Source of the DNA: Sphingomonas sp. BAUL-RG-20F-R05-02
Lineage (GTDB): Bacteria; Pseudomonadota; Alphaproteobacteria; Sphingomonadales; Sphingomonadaceae
Reading direction: 5' to 3'
DNA: 64,000 nucleotides
NCBI RefSeq assembly: GCF_022662305.1
Contig: NZ_JAKNQH010000002.1
Location: 310,001-374,000, forward strand
The notes under the pieces were generated by a model that had not been told where the DNA came from, ran no database searches, and was given only the letters and a program-made list of their open reading frames with translations. A program made the translations under genes and the position numbers. Each line of letters begins with the position of its first letter. Within the stretch, counting starts at the first letter, position 1. This document shows, piece by piece, positions 56,922 through 64,000 of this stretch.

Positions 56922-57060
56922 AGACAGCCAGGCGCTGTTCCTTGCCGACGATGGCCGTGCCGGCTGGCGTCGCACGCCGATCGGGCTGTGGTTCTATGCT
57001 GGACTGGGATGCGTGCGAATCATCCTGTCGGGCATGTCGATCGTATTGCTCCGCCGCTGA
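56908..57060 (+). CDS. Possible small single-helix membrane protein
   Basis: 50 residues starting inside the miaB 3' end (14-base overlap): MLPPEDSQALFLADDGRAG, then a hydrophobic region with WFYAGLGCVRIILSGMSIVLL. Its stop overlaps the next small ORF (TGATG). An ATG at 56881 is an alternative. Two tiny hydrophobic ORFs coupled in this way suggest real genes, but no family is recognised. Confidence 0.4.
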   Translation: MLPPEDSQALFLADDGRAGWRRTPIGLWFYAGLGCVRIILSGMSIVLLRR

Positions 57061-57254
57061 TGCTGGCGTTTGCGCTGTGGAGCATCGGCGCGATCATTGC
57101 CGCCGGATATTGCATCGTTCGCGGGATCGGCGACATCCGGCGCAAGAACTATATGGCGGGGGTGATCGGCCTCGGCAGCGCGGCGATCTTCCTGCTTACC
57201 CCGATCAAGACTCAAGCCGTAAAGGTCGTCACGCCGGCAGCAGCACCCAAATAA
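57060..57254 (+). CDS. Small two-helix membrane protein
   Basis: 64 residues: MLAFALWSIGAIIAAGYCIV and YMAGVIGLGSAAIFLLTPI are two hydrophobic helices joined by a short charged loop (RGIGDIRRKN), with a short Lys/Val tail. Begins on the stop of the preceding ORF. Unrecognised. The 218 bases from here to phoH contain no other gene. Confidence 0.45.
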   Translation: MLAFALWSIGAIIAAGYCIVRGIGDIRRKNYMAGVIGLGSAAIFLLTPIKTQAVKVVTPAAAPK

Positions 57255-57472
57255 CGGTTCGCGTCTGCCGTGGCCTGGCGAACGCTGCCTTCGCTCAACA
57301 CGAACAGCGGCGATTGTGGCGCTTTCCCTCTGTCGCCCCGCGTCGTGATCTGCCAAACTCCCGCCTGGATGCAGCGTAACCGCCCTCCCCGCCGCCAGCC
57401 CCGGTCCGCCTTGGGCGATCGCAGCCCCCGCTGGCGTACCGCGCGCATCACTCTCGTAATCCAAGGAACCGC

Positions 57473-58474
57473 ATGAGTCGAAAGCCAGTCCCCGCCCAAG
57501 CCGGCGAACGCAGCCGCGCGGAGGTCGTGTTCGACCGCCCGCAACTGATGGCGCAACTGTTCGGCCAGTTCGACCAGAACCTGCTGCTGCTGGAAAGCCG
57601 GCTTGGCGTGTACATCACCGCCCGCGGCAACAAGGTCGGGCTGGAGGGCACCGCCGAATCGGTCGCCTCCGCGCGCGACGTGCTCCACGCGCTCTACAAC
57701 CGCATCGCCCATGGCGAGATGGTCGATAGCGGCCTGATCGAGGCGGTGATCGCGATGTCGGCGGAACCCACCCTCACCGGTATCATCCGTGCCGAGGATC
57801 GCGGCAGCCCGCCGCAGATCATGATTCGCACGCGCAAGAAGACGATCGTGCCGCGCACCATCGCGCAGGCGCATTACATGCGCGAACTGCTGAACAACGA
57901 TGTCATTTTCGCGCTCGGGCCGGCAGGCACCGGCAAGACCTATATCGCCGTCGCGCAGGCGGTGGCGCAGCTCATCACCGGCAGCGTGCAGCGGCTGATC
58001 CTGTCGCGCCCGGCGGTGGAGGCGGGCGAGAAATTGGGCTTCCTGCCCGGCGACATGAAGGAGAAGGTCGATCCGTATCTGCGCCCGCTGTACGATGCGC
58101 TGAACGACTGTCTCCCCGCCGAACAGGTCGAACGGCGCATCGCCTCGGGCGAGATCGAGATCGCGCCAATCGCCTTCATGCGCGGCCGCACGCTGGCGGA
58201 CGCGTTCATCATCCTCGACGAGGCGCAGAACACCACGCCCGCGCAGATGAAGATGTTCCTCACCCGTTTCGGCGAGAACAGTCGCATGGTGGTGTGCGGC
58301 GATCCCCGGCAGACCGATCTGCCCGGCGGCATGGCGGCGAGCGGGCTGAACGACGCGGTCAAACGGCTGGAGGGCGTGGAAGGCATCTCGATCTCGCGCT
58401 TCGGCGCGGGCGACGTGGTGCGCCACCCGATCGTCGGCCGCATCGTCGAGGCGTATGAGGGTGTGGACGGCTGA
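57473..58474 (+). CDS. ybeZ: PhoH-family ATPase (YbeZ)
   Basis: 333 residues. KH-like N-terminal part, then ATPase with Walker A (GPAGTGKTYIAVA), DEAQNTTPAQMKMFLTR and VVCGDPRQTDLPGG. The neighbouring ybeY (1-base overlap) fixes its identity as YbeZ, thought to help the YbeY endoribonuclease in rRNA processing. ATG at 57473 follows caaggaacc. Confidence 0.94.
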   Translation: MSRKPVPAQAGERSRAEVVFDRPQLMAQLFGQFDQNLLLLESRLGVYITARGNKVGLEGTAESVASARDVLHALYNRIAHGEMVDSGLIEAVIAMSAEPTLTGIIRAEDRGSPPQIMIRTRKKTIVPRTIAQAHYMRELLNNDVIFALGPAGTGKTYIAVAQAVAQLITGSVQRLILSRPAVEAGEKLGFLPGDMKEKVDPYLRPLYDALNDCLPAEQVERRIASGEIEIAPIAFMRGRTLADAFIILDEAQNTTPAQMKMFLTRFGENSRMVVCGDPRQTDLPGGMAASGLNDAVKRLEGVEGISISRFGAGDVVRHPIVGRIVEAYEGVDG

Positions 58475-58983
58475 TGATCGACGTCGCACTCTCCGCCGAG
58501 GATGTCTGGCCTGCGCAGGATTGGGAGACGCTCGCGCTGCGCGCCGCCACCGCCGCGATCGAGCGCACGCCCAATGGGGATATCCTCACCACCCCGGCGT
58601 TGTACGAAGTGTCGGTGCGCCTTACCGACGATGCCGAGGTGCAGCAGCTCAACGCGCAATACCGCCACAAGGACAAGCCGACCAACGTGCTGTCCTTCCC
58701 GATGATACAGGCCGATCTGCTCGAATCGGTCGGGCAGAACAGCGACGATGGCGAGGTGCTGCTCGGCGATATCGTGCTTGCCCACGGCGTCTGCGCGGCG
58801 GAAGCAGCGGAGCGCGGCATCACGCTTGCGGACCATGCCACGCATTTGATCGTGCACGGCACGCTGCATCTGCTAGGATATGACCACATGGTGGAAGACG
58901 AAGCCGAGGCGATGGAGGCGATCGAGATCGATGCGCTGAAGTCGCTGGGCCTTGCCGACCCCTATTTCATTCGCGAGGACTGA
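58474..58983 (+). CDS. ybeY: Endoribonuclease YbeY (rRNA maturation)
   Basis: 169 residues. Zinc motif is HGTLHLLGYDH with three metal His; LTDDAEVQQLNAQYRHKDKPTNVLSFP is the signature strand. Cuts the 3' end of 16S rRNA and checks ribosome quality. Starts on the stop of phoH and is followed by corC 10 bases on. Confidence 0.95.
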   Translation: MIDVALSAEDVWPAQDWETLALRAATAAIERTPNGDILTTPALYEVSVRLTDDAEVQQLNAQYRHKDKPTNVLSFPMIQADLLESVGQNSDDGEVLLGDIVLAHGVCAAEAAERGITLADHATHLIVHGTLHLLGYDHMVEDEAEAMEAIEIDALKSLGLADPYFIRED

Positions 58984-58993
58984 AACGACCGCC

Positions 58994-59962
58994 ATGGCTG
59001 ACGGCCCCAGTAGCAGCTCAAGTACCAACGGCTCCGGCCCCAGTTCCGGCCATAGTAGCACCAACACCGGCGCGCAGGCCGGCGACGCTGCCCAGCATGA
59101 GGGCAGCATATGGAAGAACCTCAAGACGCTGATCTTCGGCGATGCCGGCGACGAATCGCTTCGCGCGCAGCTTGAGGATGCGATCGACGCGCACGAGGAC
59201 GATCCCGCGCCCGACGCGAGCGGCGATCTGTCGCCGCTGGAACGCCAGATGGTGCGCAACCTGCTCCACTTTGGGGAGCGTGACGCGGGCGACATCGGCG
59301 TGCCGCGCGCCGATATCATCGCGGTCGAGGAAGGCACCAGCTTCGCCGATGTGGTGAAGCTGTTCGCCGAGGCCGGGCACAGCCGCCTGCCCGTCTACAA
59401 GGCAGAACTCGATACGATCGTCGGCATGATCCACATCAAGGATGTGTTCAACATCCTCGCCACCGGCGCGCCCCACCCGGAAACGATCACCGGCCTGCTG
59501 CGCGAACCGCTCTACGTGCCGATGTCGCGCGGCGCGCTCGATCTGCTCGCCGATATGCGCACCAAACGGGTGCATCTCGCCATCGTGCTCGACGAATATT
59601 TCGGGACCGAGGGGCTGGTGACGATCGAGGATCTGATCGAGGAGATCGTCGGCGATATCGAGGACGAGCATGACGAGGCGCCCGCGGCGCTGCTGGTGCC
59701 GATCGACGGCGGCGGCTGGGAGGCGGACGCCCGCGCCGAACTGGAGGATGTCGGCGAGACGATCGACCCGCGCCTGGCCGAGGTCGATGGCGATATCGAC
59801 ACCATCGGCGGGCTGGCAGCGGTGCTGGCAGGGCATGTGCCCGAGGTCGGGACATGCCTTTCCCACCCGAGCGGCTGGACGATCGAAGTGATTGAGGCGG
59901 ACACCCGCCGGGTCGAGCGGCTGCGATTGCATCCGCCGCAACCGGTACATGAGGACGCCTGA
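58994..59962 (+). CDS. corC: CorC/HlyC family CBS-domain protein
   Basis: 322 residues. N-terminal Ser/Gly/Asn-rich low-complexity stretch of about 40 residues, then a CBS pair (FADVVKLFAEAGHSRLPVYKAELDTIVGMIHIKDV) and a C-terminal CorC_HlyC domain. It probably modulates magnesium/cobalt efflux or acts beside lnt, which usually follows it. Here the next sequence is instead a decayed katG fragment, so the usual lnt neighbour is missing. Confidence 0.9.
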   Translation: MADGPSSSSSTNGSGPSSGHSSTNTGAQAGDAAQHEGSIWKNLKTLIFGDAGDESLRAQLEDAIDAHEDDPAPDASGDLSPLERQMVRNLLHFGERDAGDIGVPRADIIAVEEGTSFADVVKLFAEAGHSRLPVYKAELDTIVGMIHIKDVFNILATGAPHPETITGLLREPLYVPMSRGALDLLADMRTKRVHLAIVLDEYFGTEGLVTIEDLIEEIVGDIEDEHDEAPAALLVPIDGGGWEADARAELEDVGETIDPRLAEVDGDIDTIGGLAAVLAGHVPEVGTCLSHPSGWTIEVIEADTRRVERLRLHPPQPVHEDA

Positions 59963-59980
59963 GCGGCAGCGGGTCTTACC

Positions 59981-60552
59981 TGCGCGGCGGCGGCGAAGGC
60001 GGCGGGCCATGCCGTGAGCGTTCCCTTCACACCGGGCCGTACCGACGCGAGCGAAGCGCAGACCGATGCCGACAGTTTCATGCCGCTGGAGCCGAAGGTC
60101 GACGGGTTCCGCAACTACGACGGCGAGACGCATCCCCAGTCTAGCGAGGAACTGCTGGTCGATCGCGCGCAACTGCTCACCCTCACGCGCCGGAGATGAC
60201 GGTGCTGGTCGGCGGTCTGCGCGTGCTCGGCGCCAATCACGGCGATGCCGCGCATGGCGTGTTTACCGATTGGCCGGGCGTGCTGACCAACGACTTCTTC
60301 GTCAATCTGCTCAAAAGTAGCACGACACTGACGTGGAGCGCGGGCGAAGACGGCACATTCATCGGTCGCAACCGGGCGACCCGCGCGGAGACCTACACTG
60401 CGACACGGGCCGACCTGATCTTCGCGTCGAACTCGCAGCTTCGCGCCTTGTCGGAAGCCTAAGCGACAGACGATGCCGAGGGTGGGTTCGTCGCGGCGTT
60501 CGTGAAGGCCTGGACGAAGGTGATGAACCTCGATCGGTTCGATCTCACCTGA
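59981..60552 (+). pseudogene. katG: Decayed catalase-peroxidase (katG) C-terminal fragment
   Basis: About 190 residues match the C-terminal domain of Kat[82 protein letters not shown] and WTKVMNLDRFDLT. The frame shifts by one lost base near 60188 (after LTLT) and is interrupted by TAA at 60460 where Tyr is expected. The N-terminal heme domain is absent, so it cannot be functional. It begins almost at the corC stop, showing a deletion boundary. Confidence 0.93.
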
Positions 60553-60636
60553 TCGCAGGATGCCGGGCGGACGGCGGCGCACGGAAGCGGTGATTTGCCT
60601 CTTCCGTGCGCCGCTCCCACGGCTTACCTATTGGCC

Positions 60637-61968
60637 ATGCTCAAGCACATCCTGCGTATCGTCCTGATCCTGATCGTCGTCGCGATCCCGGTCGGCTATT
60701 GGATCAGCCGGCCCGACGTCGCCAAGCTGCCGCTCGACGCGGTGACCGGCAGGCGGCCAGATATCACGCCGCCGCGCAACCAGACGTTCCCGACGACGGA
60801 CATCGCCAAGCCGATCGGCTGGACCGGCGGCGCGATGCCGACCCCGGCGGCGGGGCTTAAGGTGCAGGCGTTCGCGCGCGACCTCAAACACCCCCGCTGG
60901 CTGTACCGGTTGCCCAACGGCGACGTGCTGGTGGCGGAAACGGATTCACCGCCGCGTAAAGGTGGCGGGATCAAGGGCTGGATCATGGGCCTGCTGATCG
61001 GATCGGCCGGCGCGGACAGCGGCTCGGCCAACCGCATCACGCTGTTGCGCGATACCAACGGCGACGGCGTGGCGGACAGCCGCAGCGTGTTGCTGTCGGG
61101 GCTGAACTCGCCGCTCGGCATGGCGCTGACCGGCGGCTATCTATACGTAGCGAACACGGATGCGCTGGTGCGCGTGCCGTTCACCCCCGGCCAGAGCAAG
61201 ATCACCGCGAAGCCGGAGACGGTCGTCACCTACCCCGGCGGCGGCAACCATTGGGCACGCGGTCTGCTCGCCGCGCCGGACGGATCGCTGTACGTGTCGG
61301 TTGGTTCGTCCAGCAACATCGCGGACAACGGCATCGACGCCGAAACCAATCGCGCCAACATCCTCCAGGTCGATCCGGTCCACAAGGCATTCCGCATCTA
61401 CGCGGCCGGCCTGCGCAACCCGCAGGGCATGGCATTCGAGCCGAAGGGTGGTGGCCTGTGGGTGGTCGTCAACGAACGCGACATGATGGGGTCCGACCTG
61501 GCGCCCGATTACATGAGCCAGATCGAACTTGGCGATCACTTCGGCTGGCCTTGGTATTATTGGGGCGGGTATCCCGATCGGCGCGTTCAGCCCGAGAACC
61601 CGGCGTTGCAGGAATATTCCAAGCGCCCGGATTATGCGCTTGGGCCGCATGTGGCGGCGCTCGGCCTCGCCTTCGCCGGGGATGCCAAGCTCGGCGCGAA
61701 CTTCGCCAACGGCGCGTTCGTCGGTGAACATGGCTCGTGGAACCGCGTACCGCCATCGGGCTACAAGGTCGTCTACGTGCCGTTCGGCGACAACGGCTTC
61801 CCGGCCAAGGGCGTACGGCCGGTCGATCTGTTGACCGGCTTCCTCGACGCGAAAGGTCGTGCGCATGGCAGGCCGGTTGGCGTGATCACCGACCAGACCG
61901 GCGCGTTGCTGGTGGCGGACGACGTCGGCAACACGGTCTGGCGCGTGAGCGCGGCTACGCCCAGATGA
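60637..61968 (+). CDS. PQQ-type sorbosone/glucose dehydrogenase-like beta-propeller protein
   Basis: 443 residues. N-terminal membrane anchor or signal (LKHILRIVLILIVVAIPVGYWI), then a six-bladed propeller: LKHPRWLYRLPNGDVLVAETDS, GDGVADSRSVLLSGLNSPLGMAL, GNHWARGLLAAPDGSLYVSVGSS, GLRNPQGMAFEPK. Family members oxidise sugars or aldehydes with PQQ in the periplasm, passing electrons to quinone. The start at 60637 places the signal at the N-terminus; the frame 14 codons upstream adds nothing. It follows the katG remnant. Confidence 0.85.
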   Translation: MLKHILRIVLILIVVAIPVGYWISRPDVAKLPLDAVTGRRPDITPPRNQTFPTTDIAKPIGWTGGAMPTPAAGLKVQAFARDLKHPRWLYRLPNGDVLVAETDSPPRKGGGIKGWIMGLLIGSAGADSGSANRITLLRDTNGDGVADSRSVLLSGLNSPLGMALTGGYLYVANTDALVRVPFTPGQSKITAKPETVVTYPGGGNHWARGLLAAPDGSLYVSVGSSSNIADNGIDAETNRANILQVDPVHKAFRIYAAGLRNPQGMAFEPKGGGLWVVVNERDMMGSDLAPDYMSQIELGDHFGWPWYYWGGYPDRRVQPENPALQEYSKRPDYALGPHVAALGLAFAGDAKLGANFANGAFVGEHGSWNRVPPSGYKVVYVPFGDNGFPAKGVRPVDLLTGFLDAKGRAHGRPVGVITDQTGALLVADDVGNTVWRVSAATPR

Positions 61969-61971
61969 TGC

Positions 61972-62014
61972 GCATAGGATCGCAGAGTGCCTTCCGGCAG
62001 CTGCGATCCTATGC
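61972..62014 (+). repeat. Perfect 14-bp inverted repeat after the dehydrogenase gene
   Basis: gcataggatcgcag (61972-61985) and ctgcgatcctatgc (62001-62014) are exact inverted copies around a 15-base loop that itself has a tgcc/ggca stem. It starts 3 bases past the stop codon. The hairpin may terminate or stabilise the transcript, although no T run follows. Confidence 0.7.
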
Positions 62015-62137
62015 AAGTCCCGATGACACCTGCCGTTCTTGGCCAAGGTTACACGCTGCGTAGAATCCCCTAGTTTACGAATCGATCACGATTACGCAGA
62101 CTGGGGAATTAGGCCGATCCGGACGTACTCCGGCGTA

Positions 62138-62641
62138 ATGCGTAGCTGGGGACATATGGGAACGACCGTTACGACCAATGCGGCTAAAATGGCCGAAAAC
62201 TGGCGTGTGGCGATGACGGCACTGTGCAACCAGTTCCTGACGATGCACCGTGCCGTGTCCGAAGTCGCCAGCCTCGGTCCGACGGAGACGTTGATTTTCC
62301 TTACGATTTCCGTCGCGAACGTGCAACGCCTAATGCGAGAACGCGCCATTCCGGCGCAAATGTGCGGTATCGAGCCGCTTCCGCGGGAATGGGTCGTGCC
62401 GATCTCACGCAACGCGATCGCCTCGGCGACCGGCCTGCCGCGCGAGACGGTGCGTCGCCAGGTGGCCAAGATGATAGCGCGCGGCCTGCTGGTGGACGAT
62501 CCGCGCGGTGGGGTCACACCGCAACCCGATATCATCACGAGCGGCGGTTTCGAGCCGATCCTGGAAGGCCTGATGACCGAATTCGCACGCACCATGGAGG
62601 TGCTGTGCCGGACCGGTGCGATCTCGATCCGGCACGATTAG
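62138..62641 (+). CDS. Helix-turn-helix transcriptional regulator (Crp/MarR-like wing, unassigned)
   Basis: 167 residues. A C-terminal HTH is clear: ISRNAIASATGLPRETVRRQVAKMIARGLLVDDPRGGV, the arrangement of winged helices in Crp-family or MarR-like regulators. The N-terminal half is hydrophobic-helical (AMTALCNQFLTMHRAVSEVA) without a recognisable ligand domain. ATG at 62138 or 62156 are both possible; ggggac precedes the second. Convergent with the small gene at 62644. Confidence 0.65.
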   Translation: MRSWGHMGTTVTTNAAKMAENWRVAMTALCNQFLTMHRAVSEVASLGPTETLIFLTISVANVQRLMRERAIPAQMCGIEPLPREWVVPISRNAIASATGLPRETVRRQVAKMIARGLLVDDPRGGVTPQPDIITSGGFEPILEGLMTEFARTMEVLCRTGAISIRHD

Positions 62642-62643
62642 GG

Positions 62644-62955
62644 TCACGCCTCGACGGTCAGCGCCTCGACGGTGATCCGCGCCACGCCGTCGGTCTGCAC
62701 AATGTCCGTTACCACCAGATCGGCGAGGAGATGATCGCGCAGCGCGATTTCTGCCTCCGGCACATCCGCGAGCCAGCGATCGAGCGCGGCACTCGTCGCT
62801 GCCTGTAACCACAGTGTGTGTCGCGCACCCGCGAAGGTCGCGCTCGCCCAGCGCACCCAGGTTGCATCGACGATCGTCACCGCACAGCCGGCGCCGGCCG
62901 CGTGTGCGAGCAGCCCGCGCTCGAGCCGCGCACCTGCATCGGGACCGCGGCTCAT
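62644..62955 (-). CDS. Hypothetical protein co-translated with a micro-gene
   Basis: 103 residues, no membrane segment. Patterns seen: CAVTIVDATWVRWASATFAGARHTLWL (strands with Trp) and ADVPEAEIALRDHLLADLVVTDI. Its start overlaps the stop of the 58-residue gene (ATGA). I do not recognise the family. The shared promoter lies 173 bases upstream, facing the S24 regulator, so expression probably follows that regulator. Confidence 0.6.
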   Translation of the reverse strand: MSRGPDAGARLERGLLAHAAGAGCAVTIVDATWVRWASATFAGARHTLWLQAATSAALDRWLADVPEAEIALRDHLLADLVVTDIVQTDGVARITVEALTVEA

Positions 62956-63128
62956 CGTGCATCGCTTTGCGCAATATATGCCTCGATCCGGGCAATCATA
63001 CGCGCGCCGGGTTCGCGACCACGCCGCAGATCGTGCACTAGCCGTGGGTCCCGCACCGCTTCGCGCCCGAACCGCGTCGGCGCCATTGACGTCGCCTTGA
63101 GATACCGATCGATCTTTCGCAAAATCAT
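62952..63128 (-). CDS. 58-residue basic helix-turn-helix-like micro-protein
   Basis: MILRKIDRYLKATSMAPTRFGREAVRDPRLVHDLR, then GREPGARMIARIEAYIAQ. The middle (MAPTRFGREAVRDPRLV) reads like the HTH of small XRE-type or phage-type DNA-binding proteins common in sphingomonads, with many Arg and Lys. A strong ribosome site, gaggagg, stands about 10 bases before the ATG. It is too short for common ORF cut-offs. Coupled to the 103-residue gene and divergent from the S24 regulator. Confidence 0.7.
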   Translation of the reverse strand: MILRKIDRYLKATSMAPTRFGREAVRDPRLVHDLRRGREPGARMIARIEAYIAQSDAR

Positions 63129-63156
63129 CACTGCCCGCCTCCTCGACTCAGCTTAT

Positions 63157-63171
63157 GTTCTTGTTCTGTTC
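63157..63171. promoter_or_regulatory. Candidate LexA (SOS) box GTTC-N7-GTTC
   Basis: gttc at 63157-63160 and gttc at 63168-63171 are separated by exactly seven bases (61-67), the direct-repeat form bound by LexA in alphaproteobacteria. It sits between the divergent starts of the micro-gene (63128) and the S24 regulator (63218). A third gttc overlaps at 63163. Confidence 0.6.
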
Positions 63172-63188
63172 TTGCATTTCCAACTTGT

Positions 63189-63204
63189 CTAGGAAATTTC
63201 CTAG
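63189..63204. promoter_or_regulatory. Perfect 16-bp palindrome, candidate operator of the S24 regulator
   Basis: ctaggaaatttcctag reads the same on both strands. It lies just upstream of the regulator's ATG and downstream of the LexA-type box. Dimeric S24 repressors bind such palindromes, so autoregulation is likely. Confidence 0.6.
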
Positions 63205-63217
63205 GGTATGGTCGGGC

Positions 63218-63847
63218 ATGATGACGCCGGATCCCCGGACGCGATTGGCAGCGTTGGTCGCCGAACACGGGCAGAGCTATACCGCGCTCTCGCGGATGCT
63301 TCGCCGCAACGACGCATATCTCCAGCAATATGTGAAACGGGGTTCACCGCGTGTTCTGGCCGAGAGCGACCGACGCCGGCTCGCAGCGTTCTTCCGGGTC
63401 GACGAGACCGAACTTGGCGGGCACCCCCCTGCGGTGAAGACGACGACGATACGGCGGCTCGATGTAGAGGCTTCGGCCGGGCCGGGCGCGCTTGTCGAGG
63501 AGGATCGCGCGCTCGGCGCGACATATTTCGACACGCGGCTGCTCGCGCAACTCGGCGTGCGGGCGGAAGACGCGGCCGAGATCCGGGCGCGCGGGACATC
63601 CATGGCGCCGCTGATCCAGGATGGTGACCTGATGCTGGTCGACCAGCGCGATCGGCGCGTGCAGGATCAGGCGGCGGTGTTCGTCATCCGGCTCGACGGC
63701 GTACTGATGGTGAAGCGGGTCGCTCGCGTCGGCACGATATTGCACATTACCAGCGACAATCCGGACGCGCCGACGGTCGCCTACCAGGCTGGCGACCGAA
63801 TCGACATTGTCGGCCGCGTCGTCTGGCTATCGCGCGCGTTACGCTAG
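63218..63847 (+). CDS. S24 family (LexA/CI-like) transcriptional regulator
   Basis: 209 residues. N-terminal DNA-binding part (YTALSRMLRRNDAYLQQYVKR). Autocleavage site Ala-Gly in VEASAGPGALVEED and catalytic Ser in RGTSMAPLIQDGDLMLVD with Lys in DGVLMVKRVAR. Like LexA or phage CI, it should be inactivated when RecA triggers self-cleavage. It has no LexA-type N-terminus and is not the housekeeping LexA. It is divergent from the micro-genes and probably controls them. ATG at 63218 or 63221. Confidence 0.85.
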   Translation: MMTPDPRTRLAALVAEHGQSYTALSRMLRRNDAYLQQYVKRGSPRVLAESDRRRLAAFFRVDETELGGHPPAVKTTTIRRLDVEASAGPGALVEEDRALGATYFDTRLLAQLGVRAEDAAEIRARGTSMAPLIQDGDLMLVDQRDRRVQDQAAVFVIRLDGVLMVKRVARVGTILHITSDNPDAPTVAYQAGDRIDIVGRVVWLSRALR

Positions 63848-63848
63848 C

Positions 63849-64000
63849 TCACCGTCTACGGTCGATCACCCAGATCGCGATCGCCATGCCGATCCCCGCA
63901 CCGATGCCGAGCAGGAAACCTTTGGTCGGCTCGCCCAGGAACAACCCGACCATCGCGCCCCCGATCGCACCGATCGCGATCAGCACGCCGCCCGCCGCAG
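63849..64000 (-). CDS. Partial small membrane protein (window edge)
   Basis: The minus strand is open from the window edge to a stop at 63849, giving at least 50 residues: AGGVLIAIGAIGGAMVGLFLGE, then KGFLLGIGAGIGMAIAIWVID and RRR. Two glycine-rich transmembrane helices ending in a basic tail, like glycine-zipper proteins. The start lies outside the window. Convergent with the S24 regulator. Confidence 0.55.
   Translation of the reverse strand, partial: AAGGVLIAIGAIGGAMVGLFLGEPTKGFLLGIGAGIGMAIAIWVIDRRR

Noticed and set aside
60014-60462. Two separate short genes (61 and 88 codons) downstream of corC
   Set aside because: Both are pieces of one katG remnant separated by a single-base deletion, and the second is cut by a nonsense codon.
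63129-63217. The S24 region as part of an integrated prophage
   Set aside because: No integrase, terminase, capsid or tail genes, and no attachment-site repeat or tRNA nearby within the window.

Overview
The window is high-GC DNA from an alphaproteobacterium, most likely a sphingomonad (Sphingomonadaceae). This rests on the kinds of genes seen: a TorF-type porin, a HWE-kinase bacteriophytochrome, a MucR regulator, an IscR/Rrf2-led suf operon ending in sufT and an A-type carrier, and many short-overlap operons with GTG or TTG starts. It is mostly chromosomal housekeeping. No rRNA, tRNA, insertion sequence, CRISPR array or prophage was recognised.

Layout. Positions 1-6.4 kb hold the end of a SulP transporter, a TorF porin, a red-light sensor pair (bphO-bphP), a DUF1993 protein and a TRIC-type channel. 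Positions 6.5-14.4 kb are a minus-strand TCA-cycle operon, mdh-sucD-sucA-odhB-lpd, with an intrinsic terminator after lpd and no sucC. Positions 14.5-17.6 kb carry two small conserved proteins, zapE, a PaaI thioesterase and sdhB. Positions 17.9-22.6 kb separate sdhB from sdhCDA and hold an SDR, a ClpP-like peptidase, a C13 (legumain-like) peptidase, a CocE hydrolase, a tiny Cys/His protein and a dense cluster of hairpins. sdhA, sdhD and sdhC follow (22.7-25.4 kb), then a globin-coupled-type chemoreceptor, an SDR-prmA pair and phenylalanine hydroxylase.

Positions 29.7-40.5 kb hold assorted metabolic genes: a TIGR02117 protein, a lipase-like hydrolase, a GDPD, an XdhC/MobA-like pair, a quinone reductase, an Asn/Met-rich lipoprotein with a candidate small RNA beside it, an acyl-CoA ligase, gamma-glutamyltransferase and pyrD. 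Positions 41-47 kb are the suf Fe-S assembly operon. It contains three tiny overlapping ORFs between sufB and sufC, of which the last is strikingly AT-rich. Positions 47.2-53.6 kb carry an M16 peptidase, a dioxygenase, nfu, a nitroreductase, tsaB and rimI. Positions 53.7-60 kb are the mucR, fur, plsC, miaB, phoH, ybeY, corC series. Immediately after corC lies a decayed katG fragment with a frameshift and a nonsense codon. The end of the window holds a sorbosone-dehydrogenase-like protein, a small HTH protein and a divergent module: an S24 (LexA/CI-like) regulator facing two coupled micro-genes. Their shared promoter carries a GTTC-N7-GTTC LexA-type box and a perfect 16-bp palindrome.

The observations most worth checking are the S24/micro-gene module, the small ORFs inside the suf operon, the candidate sRNA near 35.3 kb, the hairpin cluster beside sdhA and the katG remnant. 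No wholly new multi-gene system is evident. The first two are the best candidates for undescribed biology.
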